Assembly (NCBI RefSeq): GCF_005217615.1
Contig: NZ_SZNK01000001.1
Span: 4,700,001 to 4,764,000 of the forward strand
Direction: 5' to 3'
Source: Brevibacillus antibioticus
GTDB taxonomy: Bacteria; Bacillota; Bacilli; Brevibacillales; Brevibacillaceae
DNA length: 64,000 nt
The notes beneath the pieces were generated by a model, which saw only the letters and a program-made list of their open reading frames with translations, did no database searches and was not told where the DNA came from. This document shows, in pieces, positions 1-8,463 of the stretch; position 1 is the stretch's first letter, and each line of letters opens with the position of its first letter. The position numbers were made by a program, and so were the translations under genes.

Positions 1-25
1 AATTCAATCTCTCGTTTTTAAAAAC

Positions 26-101
26 TGGTGAGCCATGAAGGACTCGAACCTTCGACCCTCTGATTAAAAGTCAGATGCTCTACCAACTGAGCTAATGGCT
101 C
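26..101 (-). tRNA. tRNA-Lys (TTT)
   Basis: The reverse complement folds as a 76-nt cloverleaf starting GAGCCATTAGCTCAG. The anticodon loop is CTTTTAA (anticodon TTT), the T-arm contains GGTTCGAGTCC and the 3' CCA is encoded. It is the last of six tRNAs visible in this operon, which runs off the left edge of the window. Confidence 0.96.
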
Positions 102-141
102 TCGCTATATTTGTCGCTATTTCAAACCATTAAGGTTGAAA

Positions 142-218
142 TGGCGGAGCTGACGGGACTCGAACCCGCGACCTCCGGTGTGACAGACCGGCGTGAACTC
201 CAACTTCACCACAGCTCC
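142..218 (-). tRNA. tRNA-Asp (GTC)
   Basis: The reverse complement gives a 77-nt cloverleaf beginning GGAGCTGTGGTGAAG. The anticodon loop CTGTCAC carries GTC, the T-arm is GGTTCGAGTCC and the CCA is encoded. It sits between tRNA-fMet and tRNA-Lys in one operon. Confidence 0.95.
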
Positions 219-223
219 ATATT

Positions 224-300
<77 letters not shown>

Positions 301-378
301 ATAGTCAGGACGACTGAGTGTCAGTGTTGCCACAGGGCGTGGCGCTTTCAGCTGACCTTCCTTGTCCATTAATATAAG

Positions 379-454
379 TGGTGGAGGCTGACGGGATCGA
401 ACCGCCGACCCTCTGCTTGTAAGGCAGATGCTCTCCCAGCTGAGCTAAGCCTCC
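379..454 (-). tRNA. tRNA-Val (TAC)
   Basis: This is a 76-nt cloverleaf on the minus strand with acceptor GGAGGCT/AGCCTCC. The anticodon loop CTTACAA carries TAC, the T-arm is GGTTCGATCCC and the CCA is encoded. About 80 nt separate it from tRNA-fMet, a longer spacer than elsewhere in the cluster. Confidence 0.95.
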
Positions 455-487
455 AGGACCTCTGCGATTGCAGGGCGTTTTGCTAGG

Positions 488-561
488 TGACCCGTAGGGG
501 ATTCGAACCCCTGTATGACAGCGTGAAAGGCTGCTGTGTTAAACCGCTTCACCAACGGGCC
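488..561 (-). tRNA. tRNA-Glu (TTC), CCA not encoded
   Basis: This is a 74-nt cloverleaf on the minus strand with acceptor GGCCCGT/ACGGGTC and anticodon loop CTTTCAC (TTC). The three bases after the discriminator A read CCT rather than CCA, so the mature 3' end must be completed by nucleotidyltransferase. The other five tRNAs in the cluster encode CCA. Confidence 0.93.
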
Positions 562-578
562 ATTTCATAAGAAGGTGA

Positions 579-671
579 TGGCGGATGGAGTGGGATTTGA
601 ACCCACGAGACGGTTCGACACCGCCTACACGATTTCCAATCGTGCTCCTTCGGCCGCTCGGACATCCATCC
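579..671 (-). tRNA. tRNA-Ser (GGA)
   Basis: This is a 93-nt class II tRNA on the minus strand with a long variable arm. Its acceptor is GGATGGA/TCCATCC, its anticodon loop TTGGAAA carries GGA, and CCA is encoded. It is the first tRNA of the operon, lying about 140 nt downstream of a consensus promoter. Confidence 0.95.
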
Positions 672-817
672 GTATATTTGAAGTGGATCAAAGTGATCCG
701 CTTGTTTGCCTTTCAGAATTCATATGTTAGCATGCATTCATCTGAAACGCAAGAACTTTTTTAAAAGAAATTTAAAAAGTTCAATGTGACATAACTTTTC
801 TGCTAGGCACAATAGCC

Positions 818-846
818 ATTGTAGCGCGTGGAGCATGTACTGTCAA
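818..846 (-). promoter_or_regulatory. Sigma-A promoter of the tRNA operon
   Basis: On the minus strand TTGACA (846-841) and TACAAT (823-818) are separated by 17 bp and point at the tRNA-Ser gene. The roughly 140-nt leader between them contains an AT-rich dyad (GAACTTTTT/AAAAAGTTC, 753-782) and a small hairpin GGATCA/TGATCC (684-698). I see no coding region between 672 and 1071. Confidence 0.85.
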
Positions 847-1003
847 CGAAAATCTCAATTTTTTCTTCGTCTTCACCCACAGATGTGAATTACGTATATA
901 TCATTACCTGTCAGTCGCAATGTTACTCGCTGAAGGTCACCCTTTTTGTCGAGCCAGCTCGTAACTACACTAACAAGAGTTCTCACCATTAGGAATGCCG
1001 AAA

Positions 1004-1012
1004 TGGTATAAT
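1004..1012 (+). promoter_or_regulatory. Extended -10 promoter of the small toxin-like ORF
   Basis: TGGTATAAT is an extended -10 element (TGnTATAAT) 60 bp upstream of the ORF at 1072. No convincing -35 is seen at 17 bp, as is usual for extended -10 promoters. Confidence 0.6.
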
Positions 1013-1071
1013 TTAACTTAAGACAAGACTGGCGGTGGAAGACCACGGCACAGCTTCCTGTAAAGGGGGTG

Positions 1072-1206
1072 ATGCTGATGGTCTCGCTCGGCACGCTTTA
1101 CCTTTTCCTAAAAGTACTGGCAACCTTGCTAAGCCTCTGGTTTAGCAGCAGGAAGCTCTACCGATGGATTAGAAAGTGGCGTAACAAGCGAAAACCCACC
1201 GCCTAA
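1072..1206 (+). CDS. Small hydrophobic-basic peptide, candidate type I toxin
   Basis: This 44-residue ORF starts at ATG 1072 behind a strong ribosome binding site (AAAGGGGGT, 1062-1070). An in-frame ATG at 1078 is the alternative start. The peptide has one hydrophobic segment (about residues 4-24, rich in Leu, Val and Phe) followed by a strongly basic tail with many Arg and Lys and a final KPTA. That layout matches membrane-active toxins of type I toxin-antitoxin systems such as TxpA/BsrG or holin-like toxins. The ORF has its own extended -10 promoter and a hairpin of AACCCACCG/CGGTGGGTT that begins inside the last codons, with a second terminator at 1281-1313, leaving room for an overlapping antisense RNA. 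Function and family membership are inferred from layout only; I found no clear antisense promoter. Confidence 0.6.
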   Translation: MLMVSLGTLYLFLKVLATLLSLWFSSRKLYRWIRKWRNKRKPTA

Positions 1207-1241
1207 GGTTGACCGCCTGACGGTGGGTTCGCTGTTTTTGT
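1193..1241. terminator. Hairpin overlapping the 3' end of the toxin-like ORF
   Basis: AACCCACCG (1193-1201) pairs with CGGTGGGTT (1221-1229). Plus-strand transcripts then meet CGCTGTTTTTG. Minus-strand transcripts would meet TTTTCGC, so the hairpin could also end an antisense RNA. Confidence 0.65.
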
Positions 1242-1280
1242 AATCATGCGCGCCGTGGGTGTGCCACAGCTACTTGTCTC

Positions 1281-1320
1281 AGGAGCCTTGCCGCTGCAAC
1301 GGTATTGGCTCCTTTATTTA
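1281..1320 (+). terminator. Second intrinsic terminator after the toxin-like ORF
   Basis: AGGAGCC (1281-1287) pairs with GGCTCCT (1307-1313) and TGCCG pairs with CGGTA inside it, followed by TTATTTA. A transcript from the promoter at about 1012 would be near 300 nt long. Confidence 0.6.
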
Positions 1321-1418
1321 TATGTCGGATCATCAATATCTCTACCAGTAGTTTAACACCCTTTTTCCATTCCATACAACATAGGAAACGATTTACAAGT
1401 AGAAAGGATTTGAAATGG

Positions 1419-1850
1419 ATGACCTCTATCCGTCTCGCTACTTCTCAAGACATTCCTGCTGTCTGTACGATTGATGCAAGGGTGCTCGGTTCAACCAGTC
1501 GTTCATCTGAACTTCAAGAGGCCATCGAGCAAGGGCATTGCTACGTGGCGTTAATCGACATGAATATCGTCGGTTTTGCCATCATCAATCAGTCATTTTT
1601 TAAGAACAGCTTTATTCATCTAATCATTGTTCACCCTCACTATCAGAAACGGGGCGTTGGCGAGGAGATGATGCGGTATCTGGAAACGATCTCCCCCACG
1701 GAGAAATTGTTCACTTCTACTAACCTTTCCAACGAAAGAATGCAACGCCTCTGTCTAAAGCTCGGATACGCTCACTGCGGAACCCTGACTCACCTAGATC
1801 CAGATGATCCTGAAATGTTTTTTTGCAAATACGTTCGTTATCCACTATGA
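1419..1850 (+). CDS. GNAT family N-acetyltransferase
   Basis: This is a small acetyltransferase of 143 residues that would transfer an acetyl group from acetyl-CoA to an amine; the substrate is unknown. The acetyl-CoA binding motif is visible as [15 protein letters not shown] (V-x4-Q-x2-G-x-G) at about residue 75. The ATG at 1419 is chosen because AAAGGA lies 10 bp upstream and the GNAT fold begins right after it; the longer upstream reading frame has no ribosome binding site. Its 3' end overlaps the convergent coaX gene by 6 bp. Confidence 0.82.
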   Translation: MTSIRLATSQDIPAVCTIDARVLGSTSRSSELQEAIEQGHCYVALIDMNIVGFAIINQSFFKNSFIHLIIVHPHYQKRGVGEEMMRYLETISPTEKLFTSTNLSNERMQRLCLKLGYAHCGTLTHLDPDDPEMFFCKYVRYPL

Positions 1851-2612
1851 TTGATTCCGCTCATAGATCAAACGAAGTCCTTTTAGCGTAAGATTCTGAT
1901 CCACGACATGGATACAAGAGGTCTCATTCGCAAAAAGTGCTGCCAGCCCTCCCGTAGCAACTACGGTAGGTCGCGTACCGTATTCATCCATGATTCTGCG
2001 TACAATACCTTCCACCTGACCGACGAACCCATAGAAAATGCCGGACTGCATCGCCGCTATCGTATTACGACCAACTACACTTGCAGGCTTGGCGATTTCA
2101 ATTCGTGGCAGCTTGGCAGCACGAGTGAAGAGCGCCTCTGTCGATATCCCGATACCGGGGGCAATCGCCCCGCCCCAATACTGCGCCCGCTCGTCCACAT
2201 AGCAAAAGGTCGTCGCCGTACCAAAATCGACAACAATGAGCGGCGCACCATAATGATGAATCGCAGCAACAGCGTTCACGATTCGATCGGAACCTACTTC
2301 TCGCGGATACTCATACTTGATGTTCAGTCCCGTCTTGATACCTGGTCCGATAATCAGTGCTTTTTGTTGCATGTACTTCCCACACATGCGCTCAATCGTG
2401 AGGTTTAAAGGCGGCACGACAGACGAGAGAATGACACCTCTCACCTGTTCAAATCCAAGCCCCACGCTACCAAACAAGTTTTTGACGAGCATGCCGTACT
2501 CGTCCTCCGTTTTGTTACGATCTGTGGACACTCTCCAATGGTGTTGGAGCTCGTCGCCTTCATACAAGCCCAACACAATATTGGAGTTGCCAATATCGAT
2601 CACCAATAACAT
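1845..2612 (-). CDS. coaX: Type III pantothenate kinase
   Basis: It phosphorylates pantothenate with ATP, the first step of coenzyme A synthesis, in the cytoplasm. The 255-residue protein has the ASKHA-fold phosphate loop DIGNSN (residues 6-11), the GSDR motif near 108, VDFGTATT near 130 and [11 protein letters not shown] near 146, all typical of type III enzymes. ATG 2612 follows AAGGAG by 8 bp and lies 12 bp after the nadC stop, so it is probably in the nadB-nadC transcript. In B. subtilis coaX follows ftsH directly; here 10 kb of other genes lies between them. Confidence 0.95.
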   Translation of the reverse strand: MLLVIDIGNSNIVLGLYEGDELQHHWRVSTDRNKTEDEYGMLVKNLFGSVGLGFEQVRGVILSSVVPPLNLTIERMCGKYMQQKALIIGPGIKTGLNIKYEYPREVGSDRIVNAVAAIHHYGAPLIVVDFGTATTFCYVDERAQYWGGAIAPGIGISTEALFTRAAKLPRIEIAKPASVVGRNTIAAMQSGIFYGFVGQVEGIVRRIMDEYGTRPTVVATGGLAALFANETSCIHVVDQNLTLKGLRLIYERNQS

Positions 2613-2624
2613 CGTGGTCGCTCC

Positions 2625-3473
2625 TTACCGCTTTCGTGTATTCAGATCAAGGCTGATATCAAACGCTTTGACAGAATGAGTCAGCGCCCCGACCGAAATA
2701 ATATCTACGCCTGTTTTTGCAATGTCACCAATCGTCTCCAGACTCACACCGCCAGATGCCTCGACTATGGCTCGTCCATCGATAAACTGCACGGCTTCCA
2801 CCATTTGATCGAGGGACATATTGTCGAGCATGATCGTATCTGCACCTGCTGCCAATGCTTCCTGAGCTTGTTCGAACGATTCGGCCTCTACCTCTACTGT
2901 CATCGTATGAGGAATAACCGCGCGTGCCGCTGCAACAGCCTGCGCGATACCGCCCGCTCCCTTGATATGATTGTCCTTGATCATCACAGCATCATACAAG
3001 GCAAAACGGTGATTGTAGCCTCCCCCGACTCGAACTGCGTACTTTTCCAAAGCTCTAAGGCCTGGCGTAGTCTTTCTCGTATCGACAACCCGTGCCTTCG
3101 TCCCTGCGACGGCTGTTGCGTATTCACTCGTTTTCGTGGCAATCCCAGACAGACGTTGCATTAAGTTAAGTGCAAGCCGCTCCCCGTTCAAAATCGAACG
3201 AACCGAGCCGCTGACTTCGGCGATCTGTTGACCAACCTCCACTCGTGCACCTTCTTCTACTTTTGCCTCAAAAACGAGGGTAGAATCAACCGTGGCAAAT
3301 ACTTGCTCCGCAATCGGCAAACCTGCCACGATCCCCGCTTCCTTCGCATATAAAATACCGACACCCTGCTCCGATTCAGGAATCGTGCTCATTGTCGTCA
3401 CATCACCAAATCCCACGTCTTCCTGTAGCCATTCCTCTATTTTTCGCTGAAGCTCCCGTTTATTCCACATCAT
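2625..3473 (-). CDS. nadC: Quinolinate phosphoribosyltransferase (nicotinate-nucleotide pyrophosphorylase)
   Basis: It converts quinolinate and PRPP into nicotinate mononucleotide, CO2 and pyrophosphate, the third step of de novo NAD synthesis. The 282-residue protein has the active-site stretch TRKTTPGLR, then KYAVRVGGGYNHR and MIKDNH, and a C-terminal phosphate-binding barrel end with DIISVGALTHS. The start at 3473 is chosen because AGAGGAG lies about 10 bp upstream; a second ATG follows immediately at 3470. It overlaps the end of nadB by 14 bp, which implies translational coupling. Confidence 0.95.
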   Translation of the reverse strand: MMWNKRELQRKIEEWLQEDVGFGDVTTMSTIPESEQGVGILYAKEAGIVAGLPIAEQVFATVDSTLVFEAKVEEGARVEVGQQIAEVSGSVRSILNGERLALNLMQRLSGIATKTSEYATAVAGTKARVVDTRKTTPGLRALEKYAVRVGGGYNHRFALYDAVMIKDNHIKGAGGIAQAVAAARAVIPHTMTVEVEAESFEQAQEALAAGADTIMLDNMSLDQMVEAVQFIDGRAIVEASGGVSLETIGDIAKTGVDIISVGALTHSVKAFDISLDLNTRKR

Positions 3474-5082
3474 GCTTCTCACACTCCTCTTGGACACCAT
3501 CTGCTACGGACTGGATCAAATGCTTCCGCCACACCAGGTCGTCTTTATTCGGAAAATCAGTACGATAATGCCCACCTCTGCTTTCTTCCCGCAAAAGTGC
3601 CGCTCTCGTTGTCAGGACGGCAGCATTCAGCAGATTGAAGAATTCAAACGTTTCCGGACTCTCAGGCTCGTACTGGTAGTATTGCTCCATTCGCGCAAGC
3701 TCTGCTAATGCTTTCGTTAATCCCTTATCGTCGCGCTTCACACTAACATGCCGCAGCATGAGCTTTTGCATTTTCAATCGTTGTTCACGTGTATTGAACG
3801 TTTGGGGCAGTTTTTGCTTGGAAACAACCTCGAAGGGATGAATGCTCGGCAAATCAGCCAACCGCTTGATCCGCTCCGCGATCCGGTGACCGAATACAAC
3901 CGCTTCCGATAACGAGTTGCTGGCCAGTCGATTCGCTCCATGTACCCCGGTGCAGGATGCTTCCCCGCATGCAAAAAGCCGCTTCGTCGAGGTCTCTCCG
4001 TTCAAATCAGTCTGGACTCCACCCATAATATAATGGCAGGCAGGAGCTACTGGAATCCAATCTGTCACCATATTGAGCCCGTATTGTAAGCAAAAATTAT
4101 AAATCGTCGGAAAACGACGCTTAATAAGCTCCTCTGATTCGTGGGTAATGTCGAGATACACGAACGTAGACTTCGTCTGTTCCATCTCAGAGACAATCGC
4201 TCTGGCGACAATATCACGCGGCGCCAGCTCTTTTTGCGGATGGTACTTGTCCATGAAGCGATCACCATTGCTGTTACGCAAAATGGCACCCTCCCCACGA
4301 ACCGCTTCTGAAATCAAAAAGCGCGGGGCTCCCGGATAGTAAAGCGCAGTCGGATGGAACTGGATAAATTCCACATCTTTAATGCGAGCGCCCGCCCGAT
4401 ACGCGATGCCGATCCCATCTGCCGTAGCGATTTGCGGATTCGTTGTGTAACGGTAAAGCTGACCTGCTCCTCCTGTAGCCAGCACCGTTGCTTTAGCTTC
4501 CAGGAAAAACAGTTCGCCGTCCGGCTTCCGCACGAGGACACCCACGCATTCGCCATCCTGCGTGATGACATCCACTGCAAAATAATATTCCAAAACCTGA
4601 ATGTTTGGTTGCTCCATCACACGCTTGGACAAAGCGCGGACGATCTCTGCCCCAGTGGCATCTCCGTTCGCATGCAAAATACGCCGCTTGCTATGCGCGC
4701 CTTCCTGTGTCAGCTCGTACTGCCCTTGTTCATCGCGGTCAAATTCCGTTCCATATGCAATCAGTTCATGCAAGCGATCAGGGCCTTCATGCACCAGGAC
4801 CTCCACAGCGTTATACGAGCAAAGACCTGCTCCAGCGATTAACGTATCCTGTCGATGAAGGGCAGGAGAATCTGATTGGGCGGTTACAGCTGCGATTCCT
4901 CCCTGAGCCCAGCGTGTGTTACTATCATCGAGTCCCTTCTTGCTGATCAACACCACATCCGCAAACTCACTCGTTTGCAACGCCGTATACAACCCAGCAA
5001 TTCCTGCTCCAATAACAGCTACATCTGCCCTCATCCGAGGTAAGGTGTGCAAATCAAAGTCCACAATATAACGGGGAATCAT
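3460..5082 (-). CDS. nadB: L-aspartate oxidase
   Basis: This FAD enzyme oxidises L-aspartate to iminoaspartate, the first step of NAD synthesis, and hands it to quinolinate synthase (nadA, 6 kb away at 10885-11829). The 540-residue protein has the N-terminal dinucleotide-binding GAGIAGLYTAL, the substrate and flavin motif NTRWAQGGIAAV, and HGANRLASNSLSEAVVFG near residue 370. ATG 5082 has AAGGGA 8 bp upstream; a longer frame would start inside the -10 element, so it is rejected. Unlike B. subtilis, nadA is not next to nadBC. Confidence 0.96.
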   Translation of the reverse strand: MIPRYIVDFDLHTLPRMRADVAVIGAGIAGLYTALQTSEFADVVLISKKGLDDSNTRWAQGGIAAVTAQSDSPALHRQDTLIAGAGLCSYNAVEVLVHEGPDRLHELIAYGTEFDRDEQGQYELTQEGAHSKRRILHANGDATGAEIVRALSKRVMEQPNIQVLEYYFAVDVITQDGECVGVLVRKPDGELFFLEAKATVLATGGAGQLYRYTTNPQIATADGIGIAYRAGARIKDVEFIQFHPTALYYPGAPRFLISEAVRGEGAILRNSNGDRFMDKYHPQKELAPRDIVARAIVSEMEQTKSTFVYLDITHESEELIKRRFPTIYNFCLQYGLNMVTDWIPVAPACHYIMGGVQTDLNGETSTKRLFACGEASCTGVHGANRLASNSLSEAVVFGHRIAERIKRLADLPSIHPFEVVSKQKLPQTFNTREQRLKMQKLMLRHVSVKRDDKGLTKALAELARMEQYYQYEPESPETFEFFNLLNAAVLTTRAALLREESRGGHYRTDFPNKDDLVWRKHLIQSVADGVQEECEKHDVE

Positions 5083-5123
5083 GACTGTGTCCCTTCTCTC
5101 TTGTAACTGATGATTTTCCACCC

Positions 5124-5132
5124 ATTATAGCA
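5124..5132 (-). promoter_or_regulatory. Extended -10 promoter of nadB-nadC-coaX
   Basis: On the minus strand TGCTATAAT lies about 40 bp upstream of the nadB start. It is an extended -10 element; the -35 region is poor. No obvious operator dyad is seen. Confidence 0.6.
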
Positions 5133-5154
5133 AATACAAGCTTGAAGGAGATGC

Positions 5155-5190
5155 AAAAAAAGAGCATCCGCAAAAGCGAACACTCCCCTC
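5155..5190 (-). terminator. Terminator after zur
   Basis: On the minus strand GAGTGTTCGC pairs with GCGGATGCTC around a TTTT loop (three G-T pairs) and is followed by a run of seven T. It ends the znuC-znuB-zur unit just before the nadB promoter. Confidence 0.85.
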
Positions 5191-5197
5191 TATCTGA

Positions 5198-5623
5198 TTA
5201 ATTCGAATGCATCACACATTCCTTACACGTGCCATATACCTCGAACTTATGCCCCGTCACCTGAAACTCATCCGGTACTGCGGAAATGATATTCATCGGA
5301 CATCCTGGCAAAGATGAAGTCTTTCCACATTCCGTACAAATCACATGGTGGTGATGGTGCCCATCTGTCGAACAGGCTAAGCGGAATCTGCCTTCCCCGT
5401 CCAGCTCCGTCTCTTCCAGAATCCCCAGCTCAACAAAAGTGGAAATGTTGCGATAGACGGTATCGAAGCTGAGTGTTGGATACTGCTCCTTGATTCTTTC
5501 CATAATATCTTTGGCAGACAGGTATCGCTTCTCGGCCGCGCAGATTCGAATCATCTCCTCCCGCTTGCCGGTATACTTGAAACCATGTTCTTTCAATATT
5601 TGCAGCGCTTCTTCTACTTTCAT
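5198..5623 (-). CDS. zur: Fur-family transcriptional regulator, zinc-responsive Zur
   Basis: This is a 141-residue Fur-type repressor with an N-terminal winged helix (about 1-80; FDTVYRNISTF is the recognition region) and a C-terminal dimerisation domain. The HHHHHVICTECGK stretch supplies metal ligands, and the CTEC and CKEC pairs form the structural zinc site. It is called Zur, not Fur or PerR, because it is the last gene of the unit encoding the zinc transporter znuC and znuB. ATG 5623 is chosen because AAGGAAGGAG ends 9 bp upstream; the TTG two codons earlier is too close. It probably represses its own operon through the palindrome at 7361-7373. Confidence 0.88.
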   Translation of the reverse strand: MKVEEALQILKEHGFKYTGKREEMIRICAAEKRYLSAKDIMERIKEQYPTLSFDTVYRNISTFVELGILEETELDGEGRFRLACSTDGHHHHHVICTECGKTSSLPGCPMNIISAVPDEFQVTGHKFEVYGTCKECVMHSN

Positions 5624-5662
5624 CGACAAACACTCCTTCCTTTTGTCATATCCGGAAAACTC

Positions 5663-6502
5663 TTATCGGAAAGCGACCCGCAGCTTTTTTACACCCAATA
5701 CAACCAGCATAACCAGTACTGCCATCAGTACAATTGTACCACCAGATGCCCAATCAAGGAGATAGGCAAAATACAAACCGCTCAGCACGGAAAACTCCGC
5801 AAACACAATCGACAAGAAAATCGTTTGACGAAAGCTTTTTGCGATTTGCAGACTAGCCGCTACCGGAAGCGTAATCAGCGCCGAGATTAACAGGACACCG
5901 ACTATACGCATGGAAGCCGCAATCGTCAGAGCGACGAGCACCATAAACCACAGGTTGATTGAACGCCTTGCCACGCCAGAGACGCGAGCGAATTCTTCGT
6001 CAAAGGAGACTGCGAAAAGCTCCTTGTAAATCAACAAAACTGTTCCTAAAACAACAACTGCCACACCAATCAACGCATACAGATCTTCGATGGACACCGT
6101 CACGATTTTTCCGAACAAGTACGAATACAAATCGGCATTAAAACCGTCTGCGATACTGATCAATACCGTAAACAGCCCAAGTCCCGCCGACAAAATAATC
6201 GGAATCGCCAAATCCTGGTACGCTTTGTACACCTTACGCAATCGCTCGATGAACAACGAACCCATCACCGCAAACAGCATCCCGAAAAACAGCGGATTGA
6301 CTGCGGAGAAGAAGGCGACCTTTTTGGAAATGAGCATCCCGGCAGCTACACCGGACAGCGTGACGTGTGACAAGCCATCTGCCATCATCGACAAGCGACG
6401 AACAATGAGAAACGTACCCAAAATCGGGCAGATCAGACCAATTAAAAGCCCTGAAAACAGGGTATACCGCAAAAAGTCATACTGCCACCAATCAGCAAGC
6501 AT
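5663..6502 (-). CDS. znuB: Zinc ABC transporter permease
   Basis: This is a 279-residue ABC-3 family membrane permease with about eight hydrophobic segments that would carry zinc across the cytoplasmic membrane with ZnuC and ZnuA. The N-terminal GLICPILGTFLIVRRLSMMADGLSHVTLSG region is typical of the family. ATG 6502 has AAGGA 8 bp upstream; the GTG two codons earlier is too close to it. It lies 40 bp after znuC and 39 bp before zur. Confidence 0.9.
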   Translation of the reverse strand: MLADWWQYDFLRYTLFSGLLIGLICPILGTFLIVRRLSMMADGLSHVTLSGVAAGMLISKKVAFFSAVNPLFFGMLFAVMGSLFIERLRKVYKAYQDLAIPIILSAGLGLFTVLISIADGFNADLYSYLFGKIVTVSIEDLYALIGVAVVVLGTVLLIYKELFAVSFDEEFARVSGVARRSINLWFMVLVALTIAASMRIVGVLLISALITLPVAASLQIAKSFRQTIFLSIVFAEFSVLSGLYFAYLLDWASGGTIVLMAVLVMLVVLGVKKLRVAFR

Positions 6503-6542
6503 GTGCACATTCCTTCTTTCTTACCTATTTCTATTTACAAGC

Positions 6543-7313
6543 TTAATGATGATGAGACAGCAGCCTGACCGAATCACCGTACATACTTTGCAAGATTTTT
6601 TCTTGGTTATGCTCAAAATCGTGCGCTGTTCCGTGGAAGTGAATTTTCTTCTGCACACAAGCCACCTTGGTCACCCATTGTGACATAACTCCCACATCGT
6701 GGCTGACGATCATCATCGTCAATCCGTTCTCTTCCTTCAGCGAACGAAGCAAACTATAAAACTGATCGATCGATTCCTGATCGACCCCGACTGTTGGCTC
6801 ATCGAGGATCAACAGCTCCGGTTCAGCTACGAGAGCTCGCGCTATGAATACGCGCTGCAATTGCCCACCGGACAAGTTGCCGATGCGTTGATCCAGCTTT
6901 TCCAGCAAGCCGACTCGCTCCACCGCACCCCGAACACTCTCATGATGCTGTTTCGTTAGTCTGCGAAAAAGACCCACTTTGCCGACCAATCCAGATGACA
7001 CAACTTCTCGCACCGTAGCTGGAAATCCACCCGCTCCATGCGCGACCTGTTGCGCGACGTATCCAATGCGATTCCATTCACGAAACTTGGATAGTGGTTG
7101 TCCAAACAGCTCCACCGTCCCTTTGTTTGGCGTCAACAGACCCAAAATCAGCTTCATTAGCGTAGATTTCCCTGATCCATTCGGCCCGACGATTCCCACA
7201 AAGTCTCCGCGCTCCAGTGTGAATTCGACCTCATCGAGAACCTGTTTGTCTTCATATTGAAAGGAGACGCCTGTGAGCTTAATGACGGGCACCTCTTGTT
7301 TATGTGGTTCCAT
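6543..7313 (-). CDS. znuC: Zinc ABC transporter ATP-binding protein
   Basis: This 256-residue ABC ATPase powers zinc import. The Walker A motif GPNGSGKST is near residue 43, the signature LSGGQLQR near 148 and Walker B LLILDEPTVGVD near 166. The C-terminus ends in three histidines. ATG 7313 is preceded by AAGGGATGG. It heads a znuC-znuB-zur unit with its own promoter, separated from znuA by a terminator. Confidence 0.92.
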   Translation of the reverse strand: MEPHKQEVPVIKLTGVSFQYEDKQVLDEVEFTLERGDFVGIVGPNGSGKSTLMKLILGLLTPNKGTVELFGQPLSKFREWNRIGYVAQQVAHGAGGFPATVREVVSSGLVGKVGLFRRLTKQHHESVRGAVERVGLLEKLDQRIGNLSGGQLQRVFIARALVAEPELLILDEPTVGVDQESIDQFYSLLRSLKEENGLTMMIVSHDVGVMSQWVTKVACVQKKIHFHGTAHDFEHNQEKILQSMYGDSVRLLSHHH

Positions 7314-7360
7314 GAAATATCCATCCCTTAAATCGGATTTGTTCTTATTTGATTCCCTTC

Positions 7361-7389
7361 ATCGTACTACGATTTTGCCCGAACCACAA
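7361..7389 (-). promoter_or_regulatory. znuC-znuB-zur promoter with a Zur-box palindrome
   Basis: On the minus strand TTGTGG (7389-7384) and TACGAT (7366-7361) are 17 bp apart. The -10 is embedded in the perfect 13-bp palindrome ATCGTACTACGAT (7361-7373), which matches the core of the known Bacillus Zur operator (TCGTA and TACGA arms). Binding there would block RNA polymerase. A further AAATCCGATTT dyad lies nearby at about 7330-7340. Confidence 0.65.
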
Positions 7390-7402
7390 GCATCCTACTA
7401 AC

Positions 7403-7429
7403 GAAAAAATGCCGCCTGGCAAGCGACAT
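7403..7429 (-). terminator. Terminator after znuA
   Basis: On the minus strand ATGTCGC pairs with GCGGCAT around TTGCCAG and is followed by TTTTTTCG. It separates znuA from znuC. Confidence 0.8.
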
Positions 7430-7445
7430 CTTTTCGAGGGAAAGT

Positions 7446-8405
7446 TTATTGAAGTGCAGTCTTTAATGTATTCATATTGTCGCGCATGATAGACAAGTAA
7501 TCACGACCCGCCGCTACATCGTCTTCTGTCAAACCTTCCAACGGATTGAGCGTAGCCGTCTTCACGCCAGCTTCCTTCGCAATCACTTCCGCTACCTTCG
7601 GAGAAACCAATGTCTCGAACAGCACATAAGAAATGTTGTGTTCTTTTACATGCTCCACCAAGCTCTTCAACTCTGTTGTGGATGGCTCATCAGAAGGATT
7701 GACCCCAGAGATCGCTACTTGCTCCAGCCCGTATCGTTTTGCCATATAGCTGAATGCGCTATGAGAAACCATGAATTCTTTCTTCGGCGCTTGCGTAACC
7801 ATATCTTTGAACTCTTTATCCAGCTGTTCCAGATCTGTTGCTAATTGTGTGTAGTTCTTCTCGTAATCCGTAGCATGCGCTTGATCCTTTTGCACGAGCG
7901 TATTTTTTACCTTCTCCGCCTGTGCCTTCAGTTGCATCGGATCGAGCCATACATGAGGGTCCAGATCCCCGTGGTCATGCCCTGCTTCTTCTGAGTGTTC
8001 TTCTCCCTCATGCTCAGATGCACGAATCAGCTCGAGACCTTCCGTCGCATTAATAATCGTTGTCTTGTTTTTGTCGAGGTTGGTTACAGCCTTCTCTACC
8101 CACAGCTCCAAGCCGCTACCGTTATAGGCGAAGATATCTGCTCCAGACAGCGCGACCATGTCTTTTGCGGTTGGCTCGAAGTCGTGGGGCTCTACTCCAG
8201 CGGGAACCAGATTCGTTACCTCCACATGGTCACCGCCGATCCGCTTCGCTACATATTCCAAGGGATAAATCGTCGTGTATACTTTTGGTTTCCCGGACGC
8301 GTCGCTGCCAGTTTGCGGAGGCCCAGCCGTTTCGTTCGCTGCTCCACATCCCACTAACCCCACTGCCGTAATGAAACTTAGGGCTGCCAACATGACTCTT
8401 TTCAT
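7446..8405 (-). CDS. znuA: Zinc-binding lipoprotein of the ABC transporter
   Basis: This is a 319-residue cluster A-I solute-binding lipoprotein that captures zinc outside the membrane. It has a lipoprotein signal with lipobox LVGC (Cys 20), the metal ligand region GVEPHDFEP, an acidic histidine-rich loop (EHEGEEHSEEAGHDHGD, about 134-150) that is a hallmark of zinc rather than manganese binders, and HSAF near residue 216. ATG 8405 has AGGAGGA upstream. Two Zur-box-like dyads flank its promoter. Confidence 0.93.
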   Translation of the reverse strand: MKRVMLAALSFITAVGLVGCGAANETAGPPQTGSDASGKPKVYTTIYPLEYVAKRIGGDHVEVTNLVPAGVEPHDFEPTAKDMVALSGADIFAYNGSGLELWVEKAVTNLDKNKTTIINATEGLELIRASEHEGEEHSEEAGHDHGDLDPHVWLDPMQLKAQAEKVKNTLVQKDQAHATDYEKNYTQLATDLEQLDKEFKDMVTQAPKKEFMVSHSAFSYMAKRYGLEQVAISGVNPSDEPSTTELKSLVEHVKEHNISYVLFETLVSPKVAEVIAKEAGVKTATLNPLEGLTEDDVAAGRDYLSIMRDNMNTLKTALQ

Positions 8406-8423
8406 CTATATTTCCTCCTGCTC

Positions 8424-8446
8424 CAATTCAAAATGATTCCGATTTA
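8424..8446 (-). promoter_or_regulatory. Zur-box-like operator 2 of znuA (proximal)
   Basis: On the minus strand the 23-bp element begins TAAATCGGAATCATT and ends TTTGAATTG. It resembles the Bacillus Zur box (TAAATCGTAAT-n-ATTACGATTTA), with a good left half and a weaker right half. It lies just downstream of the -10. Confidence 0.55.
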
Positions 8447-8463
8447 CGTTCTCGTCGTTTTTC

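Noticed and set aside
873..1094. A 73-codon minus-strand frame over the toxin promoter
   Set aside because: No ribosome binding site and no coding-like composition; it overlaps the better supported plus-strand small ORF and its promoter.
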